Below, piece after piece: positions 7,612 to 17,112 of a stretch of 64,000 bases of DNA. Both the position numbers and the translations under genes were made by a program. Numbering within the stretch: the first letter of the stretch is position 1; each line of letters opens with the position of its first letter. The stretch comes from Longimicrobiales bacterium (GTDB lineage: Bacteria; Gemmatimonadota; Gemmatimonadetes; Longimicrobiales; Gaopeijiaceae), in contig JANQDZ010000002.1 of assembly GCA_028278645.1 (NCBI GenBank), forward strand, positions 1 to 64,000, written 5' to 3'. The notes beneath the pieces were generated by a model. The model was not told the origin of the DNA and did not search any database. It saw nothing but the letters and a program-made list of their open reading frames with translations.

Positions 7612-8694
7612 TCAGGCGGTCGCTGGTGCGTGGGTTTGCTCCAAGGCGGAAAGCACCGCATCTCCCACCTCCCGGGTCGTGCAGGGGGTTCCTCCCCCGA
7701 GTCCCAGGTCCGGAGTCATGAACCCCTGACGAAGGGCCGTCGCGACCGCGTCCTCCACGGCCCGAGCCTCCTCCTCCAGGTCGAGGCTATGCCTTAGAAG
7801 CATGGCTGTGCTCAGAATCGTGCCCATGGGATTCGCCAGCCCTCGGCCAGCGATGTCGGGCGCGGATCCGTGGATGGGCTCGTACAAACCCACCCTCCCC
7901 TCGGCCACAGACGCAGAAGGAAGCATACCGAGAGACCCGGCGAGAACGGACGCTTCATCGGAGAGTATGTCGCCGAACATGTTCCCTGTGACCACAACGT
8001 CGAAGGTGGCGGGCCGCCGGAGGATATGCATGGCAAACGCATCAACCAGGACGTGCTCCACCTCGATGTTCGAGTAGTCATCCGCTACCTGGTCCACCAC
8101 TCTTCTCCACAGGCGACTTGAAGCAAGGACGTTTGCTTTGTCCACCGAGGTCACCTTTCGCCTCCGACCCTCCGCGACTTCGAACGCCACGCGGGCGATC
8201 CTCTCCACCTCGGGAACCGAGTAAAGCAGCGTGTCATGAGCATCACTGCCCGAACCTTGCTCTTTTCGGGGTCCGAAGTAGATCCCCCCTGTCAGTTCCC
8301 TCACAAAAAGAACGTCCACTTCCTTAAGGACTTCCGGCCTGAACGGCGTTAGGTCGGCGGCCTCCGGAAGGAGTCGTACGGGACGGAGATTGGCGAACAG
8401 GTCGAAGGTCTTTCTCAACTCCAGGAGCGCTTGTTCGGGGCGCACGTCCTGGCCGTCGAATCCCGGATCCCCGACGGCCCCGAGGAGCATGGCGTCGGCT
8501 CCGTTGCACGCCTCCAGGGTCTCCGGCGGAAGAGGCCGACCTGTTGCCCGGATCGCCGCCCCGCCGATGAGAGCATCCTCCAGAATAAAATCGTGGCCCC
8601 AAAGACCGGCCACCGCCAAGAGTATTCGACGACACTCTTCCAGAACTTCCGGACCTACGCCATCTCCGGGCAAAAGAACGATTCGGGCTTTCAT
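7612..8694 (-). CDS. leuB: 3-Isopropylmalate dehydrogenase
   Basis: A 360-residue enzyme that oxidises and decarboxylates 3-isopropylmalate with NAD+, the third step of leucine synthesis. The start MKARIVLLPGDGVGPEV at ATG 8694 fits the family. Visible landmarks are LRPVRLLP, RELTGGIYFG, TSVDKANVLASSRLWR, VDAFAMHILRRPATFDVVVTGNMFGDILSDEASVLAGSLGMLPSA and LYEPIHGSAPDIAGRGLANP. Its ATG overlaps the stop of leuD, and it is the last gene of leuA-leuC-leuD-leuB. Confidence 0.97.
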   Translation of the reverse strand: MKARIVLLPGDGVGPEVLEECRRILLAVAGLWGHDFILEDALIGGAAIRATGRPLPPETLEACNGADAMLLGAVGDPGFDGQDVRPEQALLELRKTFDLFANLRPVRLLPEAADLTPFRPEVLKEVDVLFVRELTGGIYFGPRKEQGSGSDAHDTLLYSVPEVERIARVAFEVAEGRRRKVTSVDKANVLASSRLWRRVVDQVADDYSNIEVEHVLVDAFAMHILRRPATFDVVVTGNMFGDILSDEASVLAGSLGMLPSASVAEGRVGLYEPIHGSAPDIAGRGLANPMGTILSTAMLLRHSLDLEEEARAVEDAVATALRQGFMTPDLGLGGGTPCTTREVGDAVLSALEQTHAPATA

Positions 8695-9323
8695 GAGGTC
8701 CCGGCGTCTTTCTGGATCGAAAACCCGTTGCCTCGCCCGTCGTGGCCGGCTTCGAAAGCCTCGATGGCCGGGAGTTGTTCGAGGAGATGTCCCATAGGAT
8801 CGATCCCTTGGAGCATGCAATGTTTTGCGAAAGCATCGATCTCGAAGGAGGAGGCGGTTCCATCGGGAAGCGTGACCTCCTGCATCTCCAGGTTCACCGA
8901 GACCTGGGCGTCCCCATCAGCCTGGATGGAGGCCAAGAGGCTTCGGTGTGTTTCCGCATCAAGCGTGACGGTGAGAAGCCCGTTTCGGTGGGCATTACCC
9001 CTGAAGATGTCCGCGAATCCCAGGCCGAGAATCACCCGGAAACCCCAGGCTTGAAGAGCCCAAGGTGCATGCTCCCTGGAACTGCCGCACCCGAAGTTTT
9101 CCCCTGTCAAAAGGATGGGGGACGATCTGTGTTTCGGCTGGTGGAGGACAAAACCCGGGTCTGGCGTGCCGTCTTCCAGGAAACGCCACCCGTGGAACAA
9201 GCCTCCGGAAAGGCCTTCCCGATCCACCACCTTCAAAAAGGAGGCCGGGATGATCTGGTCGGTGTCCACATTGTCCACAAGAAGCGGCACGGGAGATCCA
9301 CCAACGGTCACGAAGGGCTCCAT
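8691..9323 (-). CDS. leuD: 3-Isopropylmalate dehydratase small subunit
   Basis: A 210-residue partner of LeuC in isomerising isopropylmalate. It starts [31 protein letters not shown] at ATG 9323, which overlaps the leuC stop. The diagnostic segment GENFGCGSSREHAPWALQAWGFRVILGLGFADIFRGNAHRNGLL (read around residues 75-118) contains the swivelling-domain substrate loop. Length and motifs fit the bacterial LeuD family of about 200 residues. Confidence 0.97.
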   Translation of the reverse strand: MEPFVTVGGSPVPLLVDNVDTDQIIPASFLKVVDREGLSGGLFHGWRFLEDGTPDPGFVLHQPKHRSSPILLTGENFGCGSSREHAPWALQAWGFRVILGLGFADIFRGNAHRNGLLTVTLDAETHRSLLASIQADGDAQVSVNLEMQEVTLPDGTASSFEIDAFAKHCMLQGIDPMGHLLEQLPAIEAFEAGHDGRGNGFSIQKDAGTS

Positions 9324-10747
9324 CACATCACCTCCCTGGGGTCCGTGATTCGCCCGGAAAGGGCGGTAGCTGCAGCGGTCAAAGGGCTTCCGAGGAACGT
9401 CCGACCACCGGGCCCCTGCCGCCCTTCGAAGTTTCGGTTCGAGGTGCTCAAAACGTACTCTCCGGGTCCCAGCCGGTCGGTGTTCATCGCCAAACACATC
9501 GAACACCCTGGATTCCGCCACTCTGCCCCGGCTGCGAGGAAGACCTCGGAAAGGCCCTCAGCCTCAGCCTGACGCTTAACCTGTTCGGATCCGGGGACGA
9601 CGAGCATCCGGACCCCAGGCGCGACCTTCTTGCCATCGAGGATCGTCGCCGCGGCCCGGAGGTCTGAGATTCTCGAGTTCGTGCAGCTTCCCAAAAAGAC
9701 CGCCTGAACCTCCCGGCCGCAGACCTGGGATCCAGGGGTCAGGTCCATGTAACTGAGGGCCTTTCCGAGCCCTTTCATTTGTCCGGGGGGAAGGGTGTTT
9801 GGGTCGGGGATCCTACCGGTGACAGGAATGGCCATCCCTGGGTTGGTGCCATACGTAACCATGGGCTCGAGGACGGCGGCATCGATCACAACAGACCGGT
9901 CGTAGGACGCCCCAGGATCGGACGGCAGTGACTCCCAAAAAGCCACGGCCTCTCGCCAGCCTGGGCCTGAAGGCGTGCCCGGGCGGTTCTTCAGATAAGA
10001 AAAAGTAGTCTCGTCAGGCGCGATCATCCCAGCCCGGGACCCAGCCTCAATGGACATGTTGCAGACTGTCATCCGCTCTTCCATGTCCAGGGACCGGATG
10101 GCTGAGCCGGTGTATTCGATGACGTGCCCGGTGCCTCCGTCGATCCCCACCGATGCGATGATTCCCAGGATCAAGTCCTTGGCCGTCACACCGGCAGGCA
10201 GCATACCCTCCGCCTTGATCTCGAGGGTCTTGGGCTTATGCATGAGGAGGGCCTGGGTTGCCAACACGTGGCCGACCTCCGTGGTGCCGATTCCAAAAGC
10301 CAGGGCGCCGAATGCCCCGTGCGTACTGGTGTGGCTATCCCCGCATACCACCGTCATTCCGGGTTGGGTGAGGCCGAGCTCGGGCCCCATGACATGAACG
10401 ATCCCATTGTACCGACTCCCCAAGGGATGGAGTTCGATTCCATGCCGGGTGCAGTTCGAAAGCAGGCGATCCAACTGATCGGCACCCCGGGGATCCAGAA
10501 TGTCCAAGTCTCTCATCGAGACGCCCGGCTCGGTCGGGGTGGAGTGATCCATCGTGGCCACCGTTTGATCTGGCCGCCGGACGCCGAGTCCCCGAGACTC
10601 GAGCTCGGAGAAGGCCTGCGGGGAGGTGACCTCGTGAATCAAATGAAGATCGATGTAGAGAACCGATGGCATCCCGTCTTGAACAGGCCCGGAAACCAGG
10701 TGCCGGTCCCAGACTTTCTCGAAGAGGGTCCTTGGTCGACCGCTCAT
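9323..10747 (-). CDS. leuC: 3-Isopropylmalate dehydratase large subunit
   Basis: A 474-residue aconitase-fold subunit that carries the 4Fe-4S cluster. It starts [18 protein letters not shown] at ATG 10747, overlapping the leuA stop by 4 bases. Family signatures are [50 protein letters not shown] (cluster Cys) and [11 protein letters not shown] (two further cluster Cys), followed by [12 protein letters not shown]. The enzyme works with LeuD. Confidence 0.98.
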   Translation of the reverse strand: MSGRPRTLFEKVWDRHLVSGPVQDGMPSVLYIDLHLIHEVTSPQAFSELESRGLGVRRPDQTVATMDHSTPTEPGVSMRDLDILDPRGADQLDRLLSNCTRHGIELHPLGSRYNGIVHVMGPELGLTQPGMTVVCGDSHTSTHGAFGALAFGIGTTEVGHVLATQALLMHKPKTLEIKAEGMLPAGVTAKDLILGIIASVGIDGGTGHVIEYTGSAIRSLDMEERMTVCNMSIEAGSRAGMIAPDETTFSYLKNRPGTPSGPGWREAVAFWESLPSDPGASYDRSVVIDAAVLEPMVTYGTNPGMAIPVTGRIPDPNTLPPGQMKGLGKALSYMDLTPGSQVCGREVQAVFLGSCTNSRISDLRAAATILDGKKVAPGVRMLVVPGSEQVKRQAEAEGLSEVFLAAGAEWRNPGCSMCLAMNTDRLGPGEYVLSTSNRNFEGRQGPGGRTFLGSPLTAAATALSGRITDPREVM

Positions 10748-12375
10748 GCTCCGTGCCCCACTCGGCTCGATCCCCCGGGCTGTGCCTTGGCTGGCTCCCC
10801 CACCGCCGCGACGGCGCGCTTGGAAACGATCAGGCGATTGATAGCAGCAAGATAGGCCTGGGCGCTGGCAGCGATGATGTCGGTATCGGCGCCATAGCCA
10901 CCAAAAACGCGGCCCTCTTCTGAATCCGATTCTCTGATTCTCACCGTCACCTCACCAAGAGCGTCGATTCCTGCGGTCACGCTGTGGACATCGTACTCGA
11001 TGAGGGTGCTTCTGACCCCGACCAGCTGGTCGATTGCCCGGAAAGCGGCGTCCACAGGGCCCGCCCCGATGGCGGCAGCCGTTTCGGTCCCGCCTGGCCC
11101 CGCCAACCTCACTGTGGCAGTGGACATCCCGGGCTGCCCGCAGGCGACCTGCAGGTCCTTCAGGTCGTGGACAGCTTCAGGATCGGTGATCTGTTGGCGT
11201 GCCAGGACGGAGAGGTCTGCATCGGTGACAGTCTTCTTCAAATCGGCCAACTCTTTGAATCGGTTGAAGGCATCGATGGTCTCCTCCTCGGAAAGAGTGA
11301 AGCCCAACTCCTCCATTCGGACTTTGAATGCGTGACGGCCACTATGTTTGCCCAGGACCAATCGGCTCCGAGGAATCCCCACGGTTTCCGGCCTCATGAT
11401 CTCATAGGTCCGTTGATCCTTAAGCATTCCGTCTTGATGGATTCCCGCCTCATGGGCAAAAGCGTTGGGACCCACTACGGCTTTGTTGGGGGGAACTTGG
11501 ATGCCCGTGAAGTTCGAGACGATCCGAGAGGTCTGGACCAGGCGGTCTTTCTCCACACCGGTGTAGAGCCCGAACCGGTCTCCCCGGGTGTACAGGGCCA
11601 TGACCACTTCTTCCAGGCTTGCGTTCCCAGCCCGCTCGCCGATGCCGTTCATGGTGACTTCGGCCTGCCGTGCCCCAGCCTTCAACCCCGCAACGGTATT
11701 GGCTGTGGCGAAGCCGAGGTCGTCATGGCAATGGACGGACCAAATGACGTCGTCACTTCCCGGGGTGTTGCCAATCAGGTAGCGGATCAACTCACCGTAT
11801 TCGCCCGGCATGGCGTACCCGACGGTATCGGGGATGTTGAGGGTCGTGGCACCTGATTCGATGGCGGCGCTCAGGACCTCCACCAGGAATCCGGGATCGG
11901 AACGGGTGCCATCCTCCGGGCTGAACTCGACATCCGCGCAATAGTTCTTAGCATGAGCCACCATGGTGCTGGCCTTTTCCAGCACCTGACCCCGGGTCAT
12001 GCAGAGCTTCCGTTCCAGATGGAGATCTGACGTGGCGATGAACGTGTGGATCCGAGGCTTCTCCGCCCCGCTCACGCCGGTCCAGGCCTTATCGATATCC
12101 GTGGCTGAGGCCCGAGCCAAGCCCGCCACGATGGGCCCACCGGCCCCTCCGACCTCCTCAGCAATCTGCTGCACGGCATCAAGATCACCCGGACTGGCCG
12201 CAGGGAATCCCGCCTCGATAACGTCGACCTTCAAGAGGGCCAATTGCCGGGCTACCTTGACCTTTTCCGGAACCGTGAGGCTCGCGCCCGGGGACTGCTC
12301 TCCGTCCCTGAGGGTGGTGTCAAAAATGCGAACGGGTGCATAAGGCTCGTTTCCCGATGTATCAAAACCGTTCAC
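10744..12375 (-). CDS. leuA: 2-Isopropylmalate synthase
   Basis: A 543-residue enzyme that condenses acetyl-CoA with 2-ketoisovalerate, the committed step of leucine synthesis. GTG 12375 is the preferred start because GAGGAG (12383-12388) sits 7 bases upstream; an ATG at 12411 lies inside the terminator U-tract region without a ribosome site. The TIM barrel shows [31 protein letters not shown] and the metal/substrate segment [16 protein letters not shown]. The C-terminal part ([25 protein letters not shown] type) is the LeuA dimer domain that binds leucine for feedback inhibition. It is preceded by an attenuator. Confidence 0.97.
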   Translation of the reverse strand: MNGFDTSGNEPYAPVRIFDTTLRDGEQSPGASLTVPEKVKVARQLALLKVDVIEAGFPAASPGDLDAVQQIAEEVGGAGGPIVAGLARASATDIDKAWTGVSGAEKPRIHTFIATSDLHLERKLCMTRGQVLEKASTMVAHAKNYCADVEFSPEDGTRSDPGFLVEVLSAAIESGATTLNIPDTVGYAMPGEYGELIRYLIGNTPGSDDVIWSVHCHDDLGFATANTVAGLKAGARQAEVTMNGIGERAGNASLEEVVMALYTRGDRFGLYTGVEKDRLVQTSRIVSNFTGIQVPPNKAVVGPNAFAHEAGIHQDGMLKDQRTYEIMRPETVGIPRSRLVLGKHSGRHAFKVRMEELGFTLSEEETIDAFNRFKELADLKKTVTDADLSVLARQQITDPEAVHDLKDLQVACGQPGMSTATVRLAGPGGTETAAAIGAGPVDAAFRAIDQLVGVRSTLIEYDVHSVTAGIDALGEVTVRIRESDSEEGRVFGGYGADTDIIAASAQAYLAAINRLIVSKRAVAAVGEPAKAQPGGSSRVGHGA

Positions 12376-12413
12376 GGCTTTTCTCCTCGAGTCTACTTTC
12401 CAGTCGTTCATTC

Positions 12414-12449
12414 AAAAAAAACGCCCCCGGTCTTGGGAACCGGGGGCGT
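12414..12449 (-). terminator. Transcription attenuator in front of leuA
   Basis: On the minus strand a perfect 11-base stem (arms 12439-12449 and 12421-12431, loop of 7) is followed by a run of T residues (12414-12420). It is a strong intrinsic terminator placed between the Leu-rich leader peptide and leuA. The leader segment 12488-12496 (CTGGGGGCG) can pair with 12440-12448 of the 5-prime arm (9 pairs, one G-U), giving a competing antiterminator. This is the classic layout for ribosome-controlled attenuation. Confidence 0.85.
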
Positions 12450-12481
12450 CGTTTCGGCTGCTCTCTAAGATCTACTCGCGC

Positions 12482-12613
12482 CTACGTCGCCCCCAGCGTA
12501 AGGAGGAGGGGAAGGAGGCTAAAAAGGAGAACCGCCAGCGGACCGGAACGGTCCCATGACTCTATGGCCAGAGCTCGGCAATGGTTCGGTTCTCTCGCGT
12601 TGCGCAATCTCAT
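12482..12613 (-). CDS. leuL: Leucine-rich leader peptide of the leu operon
   Basis: A 43-codon reading frame, ATG 12613 to TAG 12482, too short for standard gene callers. Its C-terminal third reads LAVLLFSLLPLLLTLGAT: nine leucines in fifteen residues, just before the stop. The stop is 33 bases from the attenuator stem. A ribosome slowed at the Leu codons would leave the following GGGGGCG free to form the antiterminator; one that reaches the stop would cover it. The N-terminal part is ordinary and no ribosome site precedes the ATG, so a later internal start is possible. The predicted transcription start lies only a few bases upstream, so the message could be leaderless. Confidence 0.75.
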   Translation of the reverse strand: MRLRNAREPNHCRALAIESWDRSGPLAVLLFSLLPLLLTLGAT

Positions 12614-12622
12614 AAGGTTCAG

Positions 12623-12651
12623 AGGCTAAAAGGGGCCAAATAGCAAGTCAA
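12623..12651 (-). promoter_or_regulatory. Probable leu operon promoter
   Basis: The minus strand carries TTGACT (12651-12646), a 17-base spacer and TAGCCT (12628-12623). The -35 box is good and the -10 box weak. Initiation would fall near 12614-12617, almost on the leader-peptide ATG at 12613. Confidence 0.5.
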
Positions 12652-12778
12652 CCTTTTTGTGTCTTCCGGGCCGGCAAAACCCGTGACCCGAGGAGCGGTC
12701 GGTCACCATCTATTGATTTTCGGATTCACCGGCTGGATTGTGACCCGATCGATGCACTTCTCGACTTCAGGAGAAACG

Positions 12779-13744
12779 ATGTCCCCAGAATCCTTGACCG
12801 TCGCCTTGGCCCAGATCTCCCCCGTCTGGCTCGACCGTGAAGCGACGGTGAAGAAGGTCGCTCACTGGATCGACGGGGCTGCCGACAAAGGAGCGAAGTT
12901 GGTGGCCTTCGGAGAAACCTTAGTGCCGGGCTATCCCCATTGGCTGTCTCACACCGGTGGCGCCGAGTTCGACTCCAAGGTTCAAAAAGAGATCCACGCA
13001 CACTACCTGGATCAGGCCGTCGACCTTCATGCAGGACATCTGGACCTGCTCAGCGAGAAAGCGAGAGCGCGCGGGATCCATGTCATGGTCGGGTGCTACG
13101 AGCGGCCCATAGACCGCGGAGGCCACACAGGCTACTGCTCCCTGGTATCCGTCGATACCACCGGTGGAATCCAGAACGTTCACCGGAAGGTCATGCCGAC
13201 CTACGAAGAGCGTCTCAGCTGGGGCACCGGAGACGGACACGGCCTGAACGTCTTCCCTGTGGGCCCCTTCAAGGTCGGCGGGCTCAACTGTTGGGAGAAC
13301 TGGATTCCCCTCCTGCGCACCGCCTTGTACGGCCAGGGGGAAGACCTTCACGTGGCGGTTTGGCCCGGCAGCCCGAGGCTCACCCGGGACATCACACGGT
13401 TTATGGCGTTGGAGGGGAGGTCTTTTGTCCTTTCCGTATCCGGCGTGTTACGGCGGGAGGATATCCCCGACTCGGTTCCCCACCGCGACTTGATCGTGGA
13501 TTCGGTGCCGGAGGTTTTGGCTGACGGCGGGTCCTGCATGGCTGCCCCAACGGGGGAGTGGGTCATAGAGCCGGTGGACGCCCAGGAGCAGCTCCTGGTG
13601 GCCGAGCTATCTCTGGCCACGGTCTATGAGGAACGACAGAATTTTGATCCTGCCGGCCACTACTCAAGGCCGGACGTGGTGCGCCTCCGCGTCAACCGCC
13701 AACGCCAATCAATCCTGGCCGACGAGTACGAGGCGGAAGAATGA
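12779..13744 (+). CDS. Nitrilase (carbon-nitrogen hydrolase)
   Basis: A 321-residue enzyme of the nitrilase branch that hydrolyses nitriles to acids. ATG 12779 has AGGAG upstream. The catalytic triad is visible: Glu46 in VAFGETLVPGYPHW, Lys137 in NVHRKVMPTYEERLSWG, and Cys171 in GGLNCWENWIPLLR. The GYPxW and NCWE contexts are those of true nitrilases rather than amidases. The stop overlaps the start of a PLP decarboxylase (ATGA), so the two probably act in one pathway, perhaps on an aromatic or amino-acid-derived nitrile. Substrate unknown. Confidence 0.92.
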   Translation: MSPESLTVALAQISPVWLDREATVKKVAHWIDGAADKGAKLVAFGETLVPGYPHWLSHTGGAEFDSKVQKEIHAHYLDQAVDLHAGHLDLLSEKARARGIHVMVGCYERPIDRGGHTGYCSLVSVDTTGGIQNVHRKVMPTYEERLSWGTGDGHGLNVFPVGPFKVGGLNCWENWIPLLRTALYGQGEDLHVAVWPGSPRLTRDITRFMALEGRSFVLSVSGVLRREDIPDSVPHRDLIVDSVPEVLADGGSCMAAPTGEWVIEPVDAQEQLLVAELSLATVYEERQNFDPAGHYSRPDVVRLRVNRQRQSILADEYEAEE

Positions 13745-15246
13745 GTCGGGAACCCGAGTTCGGCCTGCCTCAGGATAGTCCCGACTTCGTCCGGGAAGTT
13801 GGCGATCGGGTGACTAGCATCATTTCGGATTGTCTCGTCACACGGACGACTCAATCCATCACGGACCCCACTCCCGTAGCCGAGATCCGGGCCCTCTTTT
13901 ACGAAAGCCTCCCAAGGGAAGGAACGGACCACCAACAGCTCCTCGACCTGTTCGCGGACCAGATCGTCCCCCACACGTTGGTGAACACCAGCCCCGGATA
14001 CCTGGGGCTAATGAATCCCACGCCGGTGACCATGGGCATCTTCGCCGACGCCCTCACCAGCCTCATCAATCAAAACCAAGCGGCATCACACCACAGTCCC
14101 GCTGGATCGGTCATCGAGGAGGTCGTAATCCGGTGGCTGGGCGAGGCCGCGGGGTACGGCGCCGACTGCCATGGACACCTGACCAGCGGAGGCACGGTAG
14201 CGAACCTTACGGCCTTGAAGCTGGCCCTTCACCATGCAGCGCCAGAGGTGCGGGACCGGGGGTTGGTGGCGGCGGGTCAAAAATTCACGGTCTACGCCTC
14301 CGACCAACTCCATTTCAGCATCGAAAGGTCGGTGGACGTTCTGGGCCTCGGCCGAGATGCCCTCCGCCTCGTTCCCACCCGAGGCGACGCCACCGTTGAC
14401 CCCAAAGTCATGCGGAGTCTCATCGAAGCCGACCGGAGGGAGGGGATGGAGCCTTTCGCCATCGTAGGGATCGCCGGCACCACCGCTTCGGGAGCCGTGG
14501 ATCCCCTCCCGGAACTGGCCGACCTGGCGGAGGACCTCGGCACCTGGTACCACGTGGACGCGGCCTACGGTGGAGCCGCCGGGCTAAGCCGAGACTACCC
14601 CGGGATCCTGGAGGGAATCGAGCGGGCCGACTCGGTCACTGTGGACGCCCATAAGTGGTTCTTCGTTCCCTTCGTTGCAGGCGGGATCCTCTTTCGGGAC
14701 AGAAGTTTCGCCGAGGAGGTATTCCAGAACGCGGCAGGATACATCCCTCCCAGCGAAGCCGCCGATCTTCCACCCACCGACTACCTGAAGCAGGGCTTGG
14801 CAGGTACTCGACGGTTCAACGCCCTGAAGGTTTGGATGGCGTTTAAGCATCTGGGAGCGGATTGGTACGCCTCCGTCGTAGACCGTCAGCTGGCCCTGAC
14901 CCACAGGGTCGCAGAGGTTGTCGCCAGCCTGCCCGATTGGGAGGTAGCCATCCAGCCCACCACCGCCATCGTGACCTTCCGCTATGAGCCGGCCACCCTC
15001 CGAAAGGCCATCGAGGGTGGTGGCGAGGAAGGGGAGAAAGCAGCCAAAAAGCGGGACCGTCTCCAGATCAGGATCGCGAAAGTCATTCAACAGGAAGGGC
15101 GTTTCTGGGTTTCGGCAGCACCTGTCCCCGGCGGGTTCGCTCTCAGGTTGAACGTCATTTCCTGGCTGAGCGACGAAGCTCTGGTGGAGGCTTTTCTCGC
15201 GGAGTTACCGCGGTACGCTCAGGAGGCCGCGCCCGGTTTCGATTGA
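13741..15246 (+). CDS. PLP-dependent group II amino-acid decarboxylase
   Basis: A 501-residue enzyme of the aromatic-amino-acid/glutamate decarboxylase fold. Visible are HLTSGGTVANLTALKLA (cofactor phosphate loop), YASDQLHFSIERSVDVLGLG, the cofactor-binding Asp273 in WYHVDAAYGG and the Schiff-base Lys305 in TVDAHKWFFVP. It overlaps the nitrilase gene by 4 bases. Its substrate could be Trp, Tyr, Phe or Asp; the sequence does not decide. Its 3-prime end overlaps the convergent symporter gene by 28 bases. Confidence 0.9.
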   Translation: MSREPEFGLPQDSPDFVREVGDRVTSIISDCLVTRTTQSITDPTPVAEIRALFYESLPREGTDHQQLLDLFADQIVPHTLVNTSPGYLGLMNPTPVTMGIFADALTSLINQNQAASHHSPAGSVIEEVVIRWLGEAAGYGADCHGHLTSGGTVANLTALKLALHHAAPEVRDRGLVAAGQKFTVYASDQLHFSIERSVDVLGLGRDALRLVPTRGDATVDPKVMRSLIEADRREGMEPFAIVGIAGTTASGAVDPLPELADLAEDLGTWYHVDAAYGGAAGLSRDYPGILEGIERADSVTVDAHKWFFVPFVAGGILFRDRSFAEEVFQNAAGYIPPSEAADLPPTDYLKQGLAGTRRFNALKVWMAFKHLGADWYASVVDRQLALTHRVAEVVASLPDWEVAIQPTTAIVTFRYEPATLRKAIEGGGEEGEKAAKKRDRLQIRIAKVIQQEGRFWVSAAPVPGGFALRLNVISWLSDEALVEAFLAELPRYAQEAAPGFD

Positions 15247-16913
15247 CGTCGATCCCCACCGGCCAAGATCCCCACCAACACCACCACAACCGCTCCCACC
15301 ACGTTGTAGTAGAGCCAAGAGACGTCGGTGGTGACGGATACGATAAAGACCGAGGTCATCCCCACAAGGAGTCCTGAGGCAGCGCCGGTGCCCGTAGACC
15401 TGGGCACGAAGAAGGCCAAAAGGAAGACGCCCAGGAGCGAACCGTAAAAGAACGACCCGATCTGGTTCACGGCCTCGATGAGGGACCCAAGCTGCCCTGC
15501 ATAAAGAGCGACCCCAAACGCGAACAGCCCCCAGAAAAGGGTGGCCAGACGGGACACGAGGAGGTAGTGGCCTTCTGAGGCGTCGGGCCGGAACCACCGT
15601 CGATAGAAGTCCATGACGGTGGCGCTGGAGAGGGCCGTGATTTCCGAGTCCAGGGAGGACATGGCGGCGGCGAAGATGACTGCGATGAGGAGCCCCAGCA
15701 AACCCGTCGGAATGAAGTTGATGATATAGGTGGGGAAGACGTAGTTCACATCGTTGGACGAGGTGCCCCTCACTTCCGACACGAGGTCTTTTGCGTCGGC
15801 CCGGAGCTCTCGGAGTCGCGAGTCGTACCCCTCGATCAACCGTTGTTGATCGGCCACGGCCGAGCCCGACTCTCGATCCCCCAACAGGTCCAAAGTCGCC
15901 GCCCGCCTCAGGGAATGGACCTCGGTCTTCTCTTCCTCCAACGCCCGGAATTCGGCAGCTCGGTCACTCTCCTCCACCGCCGCGACCTCGGCGGGGCTGA
16001 AGACCAGGGGTGGCTCTTCGAAATGGTAAAACACGAAGAGCAGAACACCGATGGACAGGATCAGCACCTGCATCGGCACCTTCAGGAAGGCGTTGAAGAT
16101 CAGGGAGAGACGGCCGTCCTTGAGGGAGGTGGCAGTCAGGTAACGCTGTACCTGACTTTGGTCGGTCCCGAAATAGGCAAGGAAGAGGAAAAAGCCACCG
16201 AGCAAGCCCGACCAGAGTGTGTAGGTGTTGGTTGGATCCCAGGACAGATCCACACTTCGCCACATGTCCTGAATCCCCCCTACGTAGACCGCCTCGGCAA
16301 CGCCTACACCGTCCGGCAGGTTGGCGAAAAGGGCAAAAAGCGCCACCGCGATACCGCCGAAGACCATGAGCATCTGGACGACGTCGGTCCAAATGACGGC
16401 GGTGATGCCCCCGGCCATGGTATAAAACACGGTGATGACCGCCATGACCATTATCGTGAGGCGTTCGTCCCAGCCCAGGATCACCGAAAGGACGATGGCG
16501 GGTGCATAGAGGATGATCCCCGCCCCCATTCCGCGAGACAGAAGGAACAGGAAGCCTGTGAGCGCCCTGGTCTTCCCGTCGAATCTCTGCTCGAGGTATT
16601 CGTAGGCCGTGAAGACCTTTGCCCGATAGAAGAAGGGGATGAAGACAATGCACAGGACCACCATGGCGAACGGCAGCGCCAGGTAGAACTGGACGAACTC
16701 CATACCATCGTCGAAGGCCTGGCCGGTGGTGCCGATGAAGGTGATGGCGCTGGCTTGTGTCGCCATGACCGACAGGCCGATGGCCCACCACGGCATACGC
16801 CGGTTCCCAAGGAAGTAGCCCTCCACCCCTTCGTTCTTCCGGCTCTGGTACAGGGCGAAGGAGAGAACACCCAGGAAATAAAGGACGAAGAGGGCCCAAT
16901 CTAACGAGGTCAT
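15219..16913 (-). CDS. Sodium:solute symporter (SSS family) with a charged insertion
   Basis: A 564-residue membrane protein with about 13 hydrophobic helices. The start MTSLDWALFVLYFLGVLSFALYQSRKN and the segment WAIGLSVMATQASAITFIGTTGQAF are typical of SSS (SLC5) sodium symporters, as is LIAVIFAAAMSSLDSEITALSSATVMDFY (Na2-site region). Residues about 300-395 form a charged, partly coiled-coil insertion (VEESDRAAEFRALEEEKTEV) between helices, unusual in length. It lies at the end of a group with a PIG-L deacetylase and an NSS transporter. The solute is unknown; sugars, sialic acid or amino acids are possible. Confidence 0.92.
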   Translation of the reverse strand: MTSLDWALFVLYFLGVLSFALYQSRKNEGVEGYFLGNRRMPWWAIGLSVMATQASAITFIGTTGQAFDDGMEFVQFYLALPFAMVVLCIVFIPFFYRAKVFTAYEYLEQRFDGKTRALTGFLFLLSRGMGAGIILYAPAIVLSVILGWDERLTIMVMAVITVFYTMAGGITAVIWTDVVQMLMVFGGIAVALFALFANLPDGVGVAEAVYVGGIQDMWRSVDLSWDPTNTYTLWSGLLGGFFLFLAYFGTDQSQVQRYLTATSLKDGRLSLIFNAFLKVPMQVLILSIGVLLFVFYHFEEPPLVFSPAEVAAVEESDRAAEFRALEEEKTEVHSLRRAATLDLLGDRESGSAVADQQRLIEGYDSRLRELRADAKDLVSEVRGTSSNDVNYVFPTYIINFIPTGLLGLLIAVIFAAAMSSLDSEITALSSATVMDFYRRWFRPDASEGHYLLVSRLATLFWGLFAFGVALYAGQLGSLIEAVNQIGSFFYGSLLGVFLLAFFVPRSTGTGAASGLLVGMTSVFIVSVTTDVSWLYYNVVGAVVVVLVGILAGGDRRQSKPGAAS

Positions 16914-16938
16914 TTCGAGGCTCCCCAGAGGAGGAGAC

Positions 16939-17112
16939 TCATGAAACCACCCGGAAGCTGAGTAGGCTGGAGAGGAGGGTTAGAACCGCAATGACCACCA
17001 AGCCATAGATGAAAACGGTCCAATAGACAGAGGGCCAGCTGGGGAAGACGCCGATCCGTCCCTCGTCTTCGGAGTCCTTCACCGGAGGCCCGTCAGCTTT
17101 ACCGGAGATCAC
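16939..17112 (-). CDS. Small single-helix membrane protein, symporter partner candidate
   Basis: A short frame between the deacetylase and the symporter. From GTG 17112 it encodes 57 residues; from GTG 17082 (MKDSEDEGRIGVFPSWP) 47 residues. It has an acidic N-terminus and one membrane helix (VYWTVFIYGLVVIAVLTLLSSLLSF). It overlaps the deacetylase end if the longer start is used, and ends 25 bases before the symporter ATG. Small membrane subunits next to SSS symporters are known in other bacteria. The start is not settled because neither GTG has a strong ribosome site. Confidence 0.6.
   Translation of the reverse strand: MISGKADGPPVKDSEDEGRIGVFPSWPSVYWTVFIYGLVVIAVLTLLSSLLSFRVVS

Noticed and set aside
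12659-12778. N-terminal extension of the nitrilase
   Set aside because: The upstream 40 residues have no family similarity, and AGGAG sits before ATG 12779.
15843-16904. 353-residue open frame on the plus strand
   Set aside because: Antisense to the SSS symporter; His/Gly/Asp-rich shadow of hydrophobic codons.
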